64,000 bases of DNA from JADJPO01 sp963828555 (GTDB taxonomy: Bacteria > Actinomycetota > Actinomycetes > Actinomycetales > Kineosporiaceae): NCBI GenBank assembly GCA_963828555.1, contig CAWHEL010000004.1, positions 1 through 64,000 on the forward strand, written 5' to 3'. Each line of letters begins with the position of its first letter. Position 1 is the first letter of the stretch. A model generated the notes under the pieces. The model did no database searches and had not been told where the DNA came from. It saw only the letters and a list, made by a program, of their open reading frames with translations. Shown here one piece after another: positions 1-8,103 of the stretch. The position numbers were made by a program, and so were the translations under genes.

Positions 1-182
1 TCATCGGCATGAGCGGAAGATCACGGGCGAATCCTGGGCGGCAAGGTTGTCCGCCTCGCGAGGCTTTGCGCTTGGTTCAGGATGCTGGCCATTGCACCTG
101 GCGGTGGCGACGGGCGGGGCGGCTATCGTCGCGGGAAGGGCGGGGCTTCCTCGTGCCGTGGACCAGCGTCCCCTTGCCTCGC

Positions 183-213
183 CCATGGGTCACTATGTGG
201 GTCACTACGTCGA
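183..213. repeat. Paired GGGTCACT direct repeats
   Basis: Two GGGTCACT units lie 12 bp apart. The same pair recurs at about 5833-5860, and a single unit occurs at 439-446. Short iterated motifs next to a tRNA-derived attachment core resemble arm-type sites for tyrosine integrases, but no integrase gene is present, so the role is inferred. The rest of 1-323 holds no gene I can support. Confidence 0.5.
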
Positions 214-323
214 GGCCTTTGCCGTCTTCTGGACCAGATCTAAATCAACCAAACTGGCCTATGACCTGCACGGATACGTCCCCAGGACGATGAATCCGTA
301 CTGCTCAGATGGGCCTTGAAGGC

Positions 324-369
324 CTTCCTAAACCGTGTGTCGGAGGTTCGAATCCTCTCGGGGGCACCC
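324..369 (+). repeat. tRNA-Arg(CCT)-like 3' remnant, attachment-site-like core
   Basis: From the anticodon loop onward (TTCCTAAACCGTGTGTC) the sequence reads like the 3' half of an actinobacterial tRNA-Arg(CCT). It has a complete T arm (GGTTCGAATCC) and the 3' acceptor strand CGGGGGCACC. The 5' half and a pairing anticodon stem are missing, so it is not a functional tRNA. The last 23 bases recur exactly at 4980-5002. This is the usual trace of an element that integrates into a tRNA gene. Confidence 0.7.
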
Positions 370-447
370 TGCCAAACAGCCTCTGAGTTGCATGTTTGTC
401 GGATCGTCCTTCAGCTGACGCAACTGCGACGCCGTCCATGGGTCACT
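358..447 (+). repeat. Integration-scar repeat, copy A
   Basis: This roughly 85-bp stretch runs directly on from the tRNA 3' remnant and is about 85 percent identical by eye to 5755-5843 (copy B). Its distal part also matches 6663-6714 (copy C). All three copies contain the segment reading GACGC(C/T)GTCCATGG. It codes for nothing recognisable. Its position beside an att-like core suggests it is the end of a family of integrated elements. Confidence 0.6.
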
Positions 448-527
448 TAGCCCGGATCCACCGAACGAGTTTCTGTGATCGTTTCCGCCCGTTCCGGATC
501 TTGAATTCTTGGGAGTCCTGGTTCCGG

Positions 528-1964
528 TCATGAGGAGGCCGCCGGTCTGTCCGGCTCTTCCACGTGCTTTGTCTGGTCGGGCCCTTGGCGGGCGTGGTCA
601 GGGCGAGGTCCGGGTTGCCGGTGGACGGCGTGGTGGAGCCCGGCCCAGGCTGCTTGCCAGGGCCAGCCTTCGGGGAGGTGCAGGGTGAGGCGGCGGGCGC
701 CGCGGGCGATCCTGGCGGGGACGTTGATCAGGTGGGCGCGGATCGTCGCGGTCCTCGCGCGGGCGTTGAACATGCCGGCCAGGGTCCCGGCGGCGCGGGT
801 GAGGTTGTGGGCGATGGCCCACAGCACCGTCCACGCCGCGTTGGCTGAGAAGGACCCCGAGGGCAGGTGAGCAAGCGCCGAGCCGGCGGTGTCGGCGATG
901 ACCTGCTCGACGACGGCGTGGTCGCGGTGCTGGCCTTCGGCCTGCAGCATCACGAACGGGGAGGTGATGAACACGGCGTGGTGGCGCCAGGTCGGGAACA
1001 GTTCGTCCTGCCCGGCGGCGGCCTGGGGGTTGAGGCGCTTGACCCTGCGCACGATCAACCGGCCCGGCACCTGATGCCTCGGGCGGGAGCTGAACGCGGT
1101 GTACGGGATTTCGGCGACCTCGGCGTCGGAGACCAGCTCACCGGTCTCGGTGTCGGTGAACGCGTCCGGGTAGCAGATCGCCGTCCACGCGTCCGCGCCG
1201 ATGCCGGCGATGGCGGCGGTGATGCTCGGGTTCGACCCGGTGGTCAACGACACGTGCGCGCCGTACCGGGCCGCGGCCCGGGCGACGCCGGCGGTGTAGA
1301 ACTTGGCGTCGCCGCGGACCACGATCGTGGCGGTCGGGGCGACCTGCCGCACCACGGCCAGGGTCTCGGCCAGGAACCGTGCGGCCCCGCGCACGTCGGC
1401 GGACTTGCCCTTGCGCAGCCGGATCCCGGCCACCACCGGCGCCGCGATCGGGGTCGAGACGATCGCGATCAGCGGGTGCAGGGTCTTCTTGCCCTTCAAC
1501 CTGCCGTTCTCGGCACCTTGCTTCTGATAGCCGTAGACGTCCCGGTGACTGGAGTCCAGGTCCACGAACACCACCTGGTCGGCGCCGGGCAGCAGGTCCA
1601 CCCGCTGGATCAGGGCGATCAGCGACGCCCGCAGGACGGTGTTCAGCTGTTGCACGTGCCCGTGGGTGAACGCCCGCAGGAACGTGCCCAGCGTGGACGG
1701 GGCGCGCATCTCGCCGAACACGCGCCGGTTGCCGGTCTGCCGCAACCGGTCCACATCATCGATCGAGTCCGCGCCCGCGACCATCCCCGCAACCAGGGAC
1801 ATCACCTTGGCGTGCGGGTTGGCGCCCGCGCTGTTGTCCGCGTCCACGATCGCCAGGACGCCGACGACGAACAGCCCCAGCACGCATAGGGCGACGGTCA
1901 GGGCGGCTGCGGTGCCGAGCCGCTCACGAACGGTCCCCGGTGGGCGCCGCTGTTGGTCGGCCAC
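528..1964 (-). CDS. IS1380-family transposase
   Basis: The 478-residue protein matches actinobacterial IS1380 transposases, which move their insertion sequence by a DDE mechanism. Family landmarks are visible: SLVAGMVAGADSIDDVDRLR, the APSTLGTFLRAF segment, the VFVDLDSS aspartate region, the RGDAKFY aspartate region, and the C-terminal ALAHLPSGSFSANAAW and LHLPEGWPWQ motifs. The first 40 or so residues do not fit the family and the last 30 look like run-on. Both ends may therefore be altered, and activity is doubtful. I could not find convincing terminal inverted repeats, so the element's borders are not given. Confidence 0.85.
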   Translation of the reverse strand: MADQQRRPPGTVRERLGTAAALTVALCVLGLFVVGVLAIVDADNSAGANPHAKVMSLVAGMVAGADSIDDVDRLRQTGNRRVFGEMRAPSTLGTFLRAFTHGHVQQLNTVLRASLIALIQRVDLLPGADQVVFVDLDSSHRDVYGYQKQGAENGRLKGKKTLHPLIAIVSTPIAAPVVAGIRLRKGKSADVRGAARFLAETLAVVRQVAPTATIVVRGDAKFYTAGVARAAARYGAHVSLTTGSNPSITAAIAGIGADAWTAICYPDAFTDTETGELVSDAEVAEIPYTAFSSRPRHQVPGRLIVRRVKRLNPQAAAGQDELFPTWRHHAVFITSPFVMLQAEGQHRDHAVVEQVIADTAGSALAHLPSGSFSANAAWTVLWAIAHNLTRAAGTLAGMFNARARTATIRAHLINVPARIARGARRLTLHLPEGWPWQAAWAGLHHAVHRQPGPRPDHARQGPDQTKHVEEPDRPAASS

Positions 1965-2220
1965 AGAACTGAGCGGACACCGCCGCGTCCTGAACCTGCG
2001 CGGCGAGAGTGTTCAGTTGGGCGACGTTGGCTTGAAACACATACCCGACGCGTCGGACATAGGACATCAGCCCGAGCGCGCGCCAACCCGGTGAAGCGCT
2101 CAGCTCGTCCTGCCATTCGCGCAGCCTCCGGGTTCCTTCATCCGTCTGCGCATCCACTGGGAGGGCCTGGTCGTCGGATCCATCCTCGGCGATCACCCAA
2201 GCGAGCGTATCGGCCCGCAC
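1924..2220 (-). CDS. Hypothetical protein fragment beside the IS
   Basis: This 98-residue frame overlaps the 5' end of the transposase frame. Its N-terminal 85 residues (starting MRADTLAWVIAEDG and reaching NVAQLNTLAAQVQDA) read like genuine coding sequence, and its end runs into the IS region. It may be a small host gene interrupted by the insertion. I do not recognise a family, and it could also be spurious. Confidence 0.3.
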   Translation of the reverse strand: MRADTLAWVIAEDGSDDQALPVDAQTDEGTRRLREWQDELSASPGWRALGLMSYVRRVGYVFQANVAQLNTLAAQVQDAAVSAQFCGRPTAAPTGDRS

Positions 2221-2676
2221 CGTCGACGACTAAGTCGCCTGAGCACATTCACCCCGGCTGCCACTGTGCCGCCCAAACTCGAAAATGATCATGAAGGGCT
2301 CTGTGGCCCCCACGACTGCCGATATCGGGACGGCCATCCCCGCGGATAGGGACGGTGTCCGGCTCGACCAGCGGCATGAGCGGATGGGGCTGACGCCGCG
2401 GGCTCGATAGCGCGGATGAAGGCACACATCCGCGGCAGTGAGCGGATTGTCGCGCCACTCGTGGCAGATGCGGGCGTTGCCTCGCGGACTACATCGCCCC
2501 GGCGCGGCAGGTCTTCGCGCTGCCCGAGATCGCCGCGACCAAGGAGGAAGAGGAGATCACCCAGCTGACCAGCAACGGTGGCCATCGTCATGAGGCACGA
2601 AGCGCTGCGCGCTCGGAACACCGACTCCAGCCGAGACGGTGGGGGAGGTGAACCAGCGGCCAAGCTACGATGTGGG
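2221..2676. other. No supported gene (456 bp)
   Basis: Only short frames are present. A plus-strand stretch around 2484-2585 reads like coding sequence (ADYIAPARQVFALPEIAA) but has no start or recognisable family. It may be a gene remnant. Confidence 0.4.
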
Positions 2677-3285
2677 ATGCGCGATGTCGTACGGGAGCGG
2701 TACTACGAGCACCGGGCTGCGGTGTATGACGCGACGAGCTATCGGGGGGACCCGGAGGTCGACGCCGGCCTGGACCGGGAAACCGCGGAACTGGGCGCCA
2801 TACTTGCGCACCTGCCCACCACGCGGGCGCTGGATGTCGGTTGCGGAACGGCGGTCTGGACCCGGTTTCTGCCGGGTCACGTGGTGGCGCTGGACCAGAG
2901 CGCGGCGATGCTCGAGCTCGCCCATGCCCGAGTCCCGAACGCATCGTTGGTACGGGCACGGCTGCCCGGTCTGCCGTTCGCCGACGATGCCTTCGACCTG
3001 TTGTTGGCCGCCAACTTCTTCGGCCTGCTGCGATCGAGCGAGCGCGCGCTGTTCCTGGCTGAGGCGCGAAGGGTGGCGCGGGAGTTGATCGTGGTGGACC
3101 TTCGCTGTGACGGTGATCGGCCTTCGGAGGGTCTCGAGTGCCGGGTCGTCGGCGACGCCACCTACCGTGTCTTCCGGCGCCGGTTCACTCCTGAGGGGCT
3201 GTGCGCCGAACTCGACGGAGAAATGCTGTATCCGGGGCGCTTCTTCCTGGCGGTACGAGCCGTGACGCCAATGCCGCGTGTTTGA
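2677..3285 (+). CDS. Class I SAM-dependent methyltransferase
   Basis: The protein of about 202 residues has a Rossmann-type methyltransferase fold. Motif I is LDVGCGTAVWT, followed by the acidic strand end VVALDQSAAML, then LPFADDAFDLLLAANF as motif IV and a late ELIVVDLR strand. It should transfer a methyl group from S-adenosylmethionine, but the acceptor cannot be told from the sequence. The ATG at 2677 was chosen because upstream in-frame residues do not look conserved. No clear ribosome binding site precedes it. It lies among mobile-element remnants and was probably acquired. Confidence 0.75.
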   Translation: MRDVVRERYYEHRAAVYDATSYRGDPEVDAGLDRETAELGAILAHLPTTRALDVGCGTAVWTRFLPGHVVALDQSAAMLELAHARVPNASLVRARLPGLPFADDAFDLLLAANFFGLLRSSERALFLAEARRVARELIVVDLRCDGDRPSEGLECRVVGDATYRVFRRRFTPEGLCAELDGEMLYPGRFFLAVRAVTPMPRV

Positions 3286-3636
3286 CGTCGTTGGACGTTG
3301 ACAACGGCCTTGGCGATGATGCAGTCCTGGCTCGGCGACCGATCAAGCTACCGTAGCGCCCCGAACGCGGCCTGAGCGTGTGGCCGCGCGCTCGGCGGCA
3401 TGAGCGCGTGTTGCCTGAGGGAGCATGGGTTGTTCTTCCGTTGTGACAGGGGGCGTCAGTCATCTGGCATCGCGCGAGCCGTGGAGACCGTCCGAGCACT
3501 CCGGCGAGGTCCCCGAAACCATTCGTGCCTGCTCGTCTCGGCCGGTACGGTCGCGAGCGTGTTCCCGCCGCGGGGAGCCCCAGTGCCGCACGCGTGGCCA
3601 CCACGGCAGTTCCCACACTGAGAGCAGGTACCGTCG
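3286..3636. other. No supported gene (351 bp)
   Basis: I see only short overlapping frames with no family signal, and no convincing RNA structure. Confidence 0.5.
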
Positions 3637-4017
3637 ATGGCATGTCGGATCAGTGAGCTCGTACTCGATTGCCGCGACCCTGAGGTGCTGGCGCGGTTCT
3701 GGTGCGAGGTCCTGGACTTCGTGGTGCTCGCTCGCGAAGAGGACGGCAGCCTCGAGATCGGGCCGCGAGAGGGGTTCGGCGGCCCGCAGCCGACGATCAT
3801 CCTCAGCCGCAGGGACGAGCCGGAGCCGGGCAAGCTCCGGCTGCACATCGACGTCAACGCCACCGACCGCGATCAGGACGCCGAGCTCGAACGCCTCCTG
3901 CAACTGGGGGCGCGTCCGGCCGACATCGGCCAGACCGGCGAGGAGTCCTGGCACGTTCTTGCCGACCCCGAGGGGAACGAGTTCTGCCTGCTCAGGGCCC
4001 GCCTCGGCCCGCTCTGA
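3637..4017 (+). CDS. VOC family (glyoxalase-like) protein
   Basis: The 126-residue protein has the vicinal-oxygen-chelate pattern. It begins ISELVLDCRDPEVLARFWCE, the usual first beta-alpha unit. LRLHIDVNATDRD carries the second-half histidine strand, and it ends near HVLADPEGNEFCLL, the typical DPEGN-FCL closing strand. Length fits a single-domain actinobacterial glyoxalase-like protein. Such proteins bind small metabolites or antibiotics, or isomerise substrates. The substrate is unknown here. Confidence 0.8.
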   Translation: MACRISELVLDCRDPEVLARFWCEVLDFVVLAREEDGSLEIGPREGFGGPQPTIILSRRDEPEPGKLRLHIDVNATDRDQDAELERLLQLGARPADIGQTGEESWHVLADPEGNEFCLLRARLGPL

Positions 4018-4202
4018 CAGTCACTGGGGTGATGGAGAGCCCGCATCGACCGTGCTCGGGCGGCGCGGTCGCGCGCCCCAGAGGGCCGCGCTGATCGCGG
4101 CAGATCCGTGCGTTTCGTGGCTACGACACGACGTGCGGTAACGCGGATCGTCGCGAGCTGCGGCGGGACGACGGCGGTAGCCGTCGGGCGCGTTGTGCAC
4201 CC

Positions 4203-4940
4203 TCACAGCTGAGACGTCAGTACGTCGATCTCGCAACCCGGCGAGGATGGGGCGAAGCCGCGCTCGACCAGCCAGCGGATCGCCGTCAGGCTTCGCAGCG
4301 ACCACCAGGCGCGGATCACGTCGTGGTCGACGTCGGCGCCGTAGCCGACGATGACGTCGCTGAGGTGCTCTGGGTGCCCGAGCGTCAGGCTGGCGAGGTC
4401 GTACATAGCATCGCCTTGCCCCGCCTCGGACCAGTCGACCACGCCGGTGATCTCGTCACCGTCAACGAAAACGTGGGCGATCTGCAGGTCGCCGTGCATG
4501 AACACCGGTTTCCACGGTCGGAGCGCAGCCTCGGCAACCTGGCGGTTGCGCCTGACCAGATCAGTAGGAAGGACGTCGTTCGCCAGGAGCCACGTGCATT
4601 CGCTGTCGAGGCTCGATGCTTTCTCCTCGAGGCTCCGTCCGGGCCAGGGCGGCAGCGGCGCGTCGTGCAGCACCCGTACGGCGGCACCCGCCGCCACCCA
4701 CGCCGCCGACGACGCTGTCGACGGCTCACCGAGGCGGCCGAGTGCCGACCCCGGGAGAGCGGCGAGCGCGAGCACGGGCGGCTTCCGCCACAGGACCTCC
4801 GGGGTCGGGACCGGCGCCATCGTCATCGCCTCGGCGTCGACGTCGGTGCGCGTCTGGTCGGCGTCGATCTTCAAGAACACCTCGCCGACGCGGAGGGTCG
4901 CGCGCTCGTGATGGGCCACGACGACCTCCACCTCCTCCAC
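4203..4940 (-). CDS. Aminoglycoside/choline-type phosphotransferase, 5' end altered
   Basis: The APH/choline kinase fold is clear. The catalytic loop is FMHGDLQIAHVFVD (HGDxxxxH) and the metal-binding segment is VVDWSEAGQGDAMYDLA. These enzymes phosphorylate small hydroxylated substrates or antibiotics with ATP. The N-terminal lobe starts around EVVVAHHERATLRVGEVFLK. The open frame continues upstream to 5108, but that part is translated from the tRNA-derived core at 4980-5002 and cannot be native. I give the first in-frame GTG inside the conserved region as the start. No ribosome binding site is visible, so expression is uncertain. Confidence 0.7.
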   Translation of the reverse strand: MEEVEVVVAHHERATLRVGEVFLKIDADQTRTDVDAEAMTMAPVPTPEVLWRKPPVLALAALPGSALGRLGEPSTASSAAWVAAGAAVRVLHDAPLPPWPGRSLEEKASSLDSECTWLLANDVLPTDLVRRNRQVAEAALRPWKPVFMHGDLQIAHVFVDGDEITGVVDWSEAGQGDAMYDLASLTLGHPEHLSDVIVGYGADVDHDVIRAWWSLRSLTAIRWLVERGFAPSSPGCEIDVLTSQL

Positions 4941-4979
4941 GTCGGTCAGTGTCGCGGAAGAGCCACGATGTCCCCAAAG

Positions 4980-5002
4980 GGTTCGAATCCTCTCGGGGGC
5001 AC
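4980..5002 (+). repeat. Second copy of the tRNA 3'-end core (att-like)
   Basis: These 23 bases are identical to 345-367 and in the same orientation (T loop GGTTCGAATCC plus acceptor CGGGGGCAC). Sequence outside the core differs. The two copies bracket 4.6 kb containing an IS1380 and three accessory enzymes. This fits a small integrated element, or two stacked integrations, in a tRNA locus. Confidence 0.7.
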
Positions 5003-5117
5003 AACATGCAGGGGCAAGGGTCGTCAATCGAACCCGACGAGACCATTGCCCTCCTGCCCTTCGTCCGGCGCTGTGGATGAACGTCCGGTTGTCGGCCGCG
5101 TAGGGCACACTGACGAC

Positions 5118-5369
5118 ATGGCTGAGTCGATGCCCCTAGCCGCAGTCTCCGCGCCCTTCCAATCCCTGGTCCGGCACGCAGCACGCGAGCGAGAGCGGAT
5201 CACGATCTTGGACCAGGACCAGCCATCGGCGATCGTGATCTCGGCCGAGGAGCTCGAAGACCTCGAGGACGCTCTCGCCGTGGCCCAGTCGCGCCTGCGC
5301 GAGGCGGACGGCAAGACAGACTGGGTCTCGCACGAGGACGTGATGCACCGACTGGGCTTCGACCGGTGA
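5118..5369 (+). CDS. Phd/YefM-type antitoxin
   Basis: The 83-residue protein has the Phd/YefM layout: an N-terminal DNA-binding part, then ITILDQDQPSAIVISAEELE, the canonical strand-helix with the conserved SAEELE-type segment, and a C-terminal toxin-wrapping tail. It should neutralise the adjacent RelE/ParE-type toxin and repress the shared promoter. Its stop overlaps the toxin start in a GTGA junction, so the pair is translationally coupled. The module sits just beyond the att-like core, as in many mobile elements. Confidence 0.85.
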   Translation: MAESMPLAAVSAPFQSLVRHAARERERITILDQDQPSAIVISAEELEDLEDALAVAQSRLREADGKTDWVSHEDVMHRLGFDR

Positions 5370-5617
5370 CGTTCAAGGTCGTCTGGGAACCTGCCGCCGT
5401 CGATCTCGCCACCCGCTTCCTCGCCGACGACCCCGATGGACTACGCGAACTGTTCACGGCCGTCGACGCTCTCGCGAACGAGCCTCGGCCACTCGGCGCG
5501 TTCCCGCTCGGGACGTCCGGGCTGTATCGCTTGAGAGTCGGACGATACCGCGCCGTCTACGAGGTCGACGAAGCCTCGCAATCCATCAAGATCAGACACG
5601 TAGGCCGTCGTACATAG
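5366..5617 (+). CDS. RelE/ParE-family toxin
   Basis: The 83-residue protein starts at a GTG overlapping the antitoxin stop. It shows the compact RelE/ParE pattern: VVWEPAAVDL at the first strand-helix, then GTSGLYRLRVGRYRAVYEVD, the conserved L-x-R-x-G-x-Y-R-x-x-Y core, and a short C-terminal strand. RelE members cleave mRNA on the ribosome and ParE members poison gyrase. The YRLRVGRYRAVYEV signature is nearer RelE. The module looks intact. Confidence 0.85.
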   Translation: MTFKVVWEPAAVDLATRFLADDPDGLRELFTAVDALANEPRPLGAFPLGTSGLYRLRVGRYRAVYEVDEASQSIKIRHVGRRT

Positions 5618-6276
5618 TCTCCGTGGCACCTACCGACGAAGGTTCCTGTCAACGTACCGCTCGGCGCTGAGCCAGGCGTTGTAGTGGCCTTGACTGACGA
5701 AGAGCTAATCTCATCGACGATCGTCGCGAGATGTCCGTTCGAAAGCTGACCGATCAGGGGCACCATGCCGAACTGCCTCTGAGCTGCATGTTTGTCAGAT
5801 CCTTCTTCGTTGACGCAACCGCGACGCTGTCCATGGGTCACTTTGTGGGTCACTACGTCGGCGCGTTTGACGTCGAGTGAGGAATCGTTCGACATCACTG
5901 TCTGCACGCCAGAGTGGCCGGCCGAGGCGTGTAGGCGGGCGGGATCGACAACGCACGACACCACCTCGTCGTCACCTTCGACGACTTCGATCAGCGGATT
6001 CTCCGAGCGTGGCTGTCAGCGAGAGTGCAGGAGGTCGAGGCAACTACCTGGCCGGAGATGGGCGAGCGATTGGGCCGTCTTGGATACTGGGAGTTGAGGA
6101 CTATCGCGACTGATCACTCGGACGCGTCTGGCTCTCGACCCGATCCAAGCGAGCGTAGCCGCCCTCCATGCGGCACGAGCGTAATGGCCGCGCGGATCGC
6201 GGCATGAGCGGAGCGTCAGGGCTCGATCGGGGTGATCCCTGATGGCCCTGACGCCGTCGGCTGCTTATCGTGACGG
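5618..6276. other. No supported gene; holds repeat copy B
   Basis: Apart from repeat copy B at 5755-5860, this 659-bp stretch has no frame with family signal. It separates the toxin-antitoxin module from the DUF998 remnant. Confidence 0.5.
5755..5860 (+). repeat. Integration-scar repeat, copy B
   Basis: About 85 percent identical by eye to 358-447. Unlike copy A it continues into the doubled GGGTCACT motif found at 183-213. It begins AGGGGCACC, matching the end of the tRNA acceptor strand, although the T arm itself is absent here. Confidence 0.6.
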
Positions 6277-6663
6277 CATGCCCCTCCCCGCTGGTTCGAC
6301 CGCGCCTCGCTGAGCCTGGGCATCGGCGTCCCGGCGCTCTACTTCCTGACCCAGGGCGTGATCGGCGTACTCACGCCCGGGTACAGCTTCCGTCAACAGG
6401 CGGCCAGCGACCTCGGGTCGGCGACTCGATCCGGGCCACGGTCTTCAACCTGGGTGCGATCTCGACCGGCGTCTTGGCTGCGGTCGCCGCGTACGGGCTG
6501 GCAGCCGCCCCCGCTGGTCGCCGGGTCCCGTGGTCCGGGCGAGACTGACCGCGCTGGCGGTCGCATCGACCGGCGCCGCCGCCATCGCAGCGGGGGTCTT
6601 CCCGCTGCCGGATCCACGGCACGGCGGAGGACCGATCGGCGCCGGCATATTCGTGATCCCGTA
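6277..6663 (+). pseudogene. DUF998 membrane protein, degenerate
   Basis: Pieces of one DUF998 protein can be read in three successive frames. The first frame gives LSLGIGVPALYFLTQGVIG and SFRQQAASDLG. The second gives DSIRATVFNLGAISTGVL. The third gives TGAAAIAAGVFPLPDPRHGG and PIGAGIFVIP. At least two frameshifts separate them. The reading stops where repeat copy C begins, so the 3' part is lost. DUF998 proteins are small integral membrane proteins of unknown function. Confidence 0.75.
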
Positions 6664-6714
6664 TGTCTGTCGGATCCTCCTTCAGTTGACGTAACCGCGA
6701 CGCCGTCCATGGTC
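6663..6714 (+). repeat. Integration-scar repeat, copy C (partial)
   Basis: This matches the distal half of copies A and B (GTCGGATCCTCCTTCAG, then CCGCGACGCCGTCCATGG) and abuts the truncated DUF998 remnant, marking the break point. Confidence 0.55.
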
Positions 6715-6825
6715 AGTACGCAGGCCCATACGTCTGGAGACCCCGGCTGATCTTCCGCCAGGGTTGGGCAGGCGACAGACCGATCTCGGCGAGAGGTCGA
6801 CCGCCTGGACCACCCCCGCCTCCGG

Positions 6826-7225
6826 CTATGAGAGCAGGACCAGGCCCTCATGTTCGGTGAAGTCGTTGAAGTCCTTGATGTTGAACGTGGCCAGCGGCAG
6901 GTCCCTGGCCAGGCAGCAGGCCGCGATCCACGTGTCGTTCACCGGACGCGGTCGACCACGCAGCTGGGCGTAGGCCTGCAGTTGCCCCCAGATGGTCGCC
7001 ACTCGGGAGTCATACGGCAAGATCACCAGCTGGTTCAGGAACGCCTCCATCGATGCGGTCCTGGCCGGCCCCCAGCTACGTAGCAACGTCCACTTGGTCA
7101 GCTCGCCCACGGTCACGAAGCTCACTGCGAGGACTTGCCCGGTGAATTGCCGGAGCAGAGACTCGGGGGGTGCGGCGGCGCAGCATGGAGGAGGCGACGT
7201 CGGTGTCGATGACCACCAGTTCCAC
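6826..7225 (-). pseudogene. VapC-like PIN-domain toxin, frameshifted
   Basis: Starting from a GTG 18 nt after the upstream antitoxin stop, the frame reads VELVVIDTDVASSMLRRRTP, which contains the first PIN aspartate. It then shifts in a run of six G (plus strand, about 7175-7180) into the frame reading ESLLRQFTGQVLAVSFVTVG. It continues to NDTWIAACCLARDLPLATFN with the late PIN aspartate and NIKDF. The whole interval is 400 nt, one base more than a multiple of three. With that base removed it is a normal PIN endoribonuclease of about 132 residues. It could be a true mutation or a homopolymer sequencing error. Confidence 0.8.
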
Positions 7226-7243
7226 GGGCTGTCGTCCCAGCGG

Positions 7244-7450
7244 TCAGGCGACGTCGGCGCGGCGAGTGGCATACAGGTCCGCCAGGATGGCGTTGTACTC
7301 CTCGTCGTCGCCGAAAGGGTCCGTCCCGGGGAGATCGCTCAGCGAGGTGAACGGCCTAGCACCCGTGCGCCGGACCAGATCCTCGGTCGAGACCACGTCC
7401 TCTGCGGACGCTGGCCAAGACGGCTCCGGAGTTGTGCTCACCGCGACCAC
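7244..7450 (-). CDS. VapB-like antitoxin (inferred from partner)
   Basis: This small 68-residue protein directly precedes the VapC-like gene, with an 18-nt gap on the same strand. It is acidic and ends EEYNAILADLYATRRADVA. I do not recognise a DNA-binding domain in it. The antitoxin call rests on size and position only. Confidence 0.55.
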   Translation of the reverse strand: MVAVSTTPEPSWPASAEDVVSTEDLVRRTGARPFTSLSDLPGTDPFGDDEEYNAILADLYATRRADVA

Positions 7451-7641
7451 CTCCCTCGCTGGTCATCTTCGCATGAGGTCCGGACAGACGGAGGGATCTG
7501 CTCGGAGCACAACAGTTATGACCGGGTGGATCGGGGCAGGAGGGTGTCGCGCGGCAGCCGCAGCGCGTTGCTCGACACCAGGTGGTCGGCGCAGTTCCGC
7601 AAGGGTGCGCCGGCGCTGCGCCAGGCTCTGGAAGTCCTCTT

Positions 7642-7830
7642 GTGACACCCATGTCGCGGGTGACCGCTGCCGGGCGCGCCTATCTGGACCTCAAAGCGAA
7701 AGCCAAGAAGGAGTCTCGGCTGACTGATGAGCTGATTCAGCTCTACGTCCTCGAAGGGTTCCTAGCGCGCCTCGCAGCGAGCGCTCACGCCGAGCAGTTG
7801 GTGCTCAAGGGACATTCTGGGCGTGGCTCG
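7642..7830 (+). pseudogene. AbiEii nucleotidyltransferase toxin, truncated
   Basis: The frame starts in a GTGA overlap with an upstream frame ending at 7645, the junction usual between abiEi and abiEii. It reads GRAYLDLKAKAKKESRLTDE and LIQLYVLEGFLARLAAS, then EQLVLKG, the N-terminus of type IV AbiEii toxins. The nucleotidyltransferase core that should follow (GG...RxTxDxD) is missing. After VLKG the reading leaves the family. The upstream frame ending RKGAPALRQALEVLL may be the tail of abiEi. The module is dead. Confidence 0.7.
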
Positions 7831-8103
7831 GGCGATCCTCGCCGCTGTACAGAAGGACGACGACGGTCCCGTCTTCGACCAGCTGCAAGAGGGCATCGAG
7901 CCGTTCGCAACAAGATTCCGAGTCGGTTCCACGACGAGGGCGAGGGGCGCCACGCGATTCGAGATCCGCCAGTGGCTCCCACCGCACCTGGCGGGCCCAG
8001 CGAGCAGGGTTGGCTCCAGGCGGCCCTTTCCCGGTGGACGCCGATGGGTTTGCGCGCCGTGCTGGTCTGTACGCCGAATACCGACTCACGGGAGGCTGGC
8101 GCC

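Noticed and set aside
328..531. Peptide ending CPREDSNLRHTV, which resembles many annotated proteins
   Set aside because: PREDSNL is the translation of the antisense T arm of a tRNA, a known annotation artefact.
528..1964. Borders of the IS1380 element
   Set aside because: I could not find matching terminal inverted repeats or a target duplication by eye, so only the transposase is annotated.
2484..2585. Short coding-like stretch ADYIAPARQVFALPEIAA
   Set aside because: No start codon, no recognisable family and too short to call a gene remnant with confidence.
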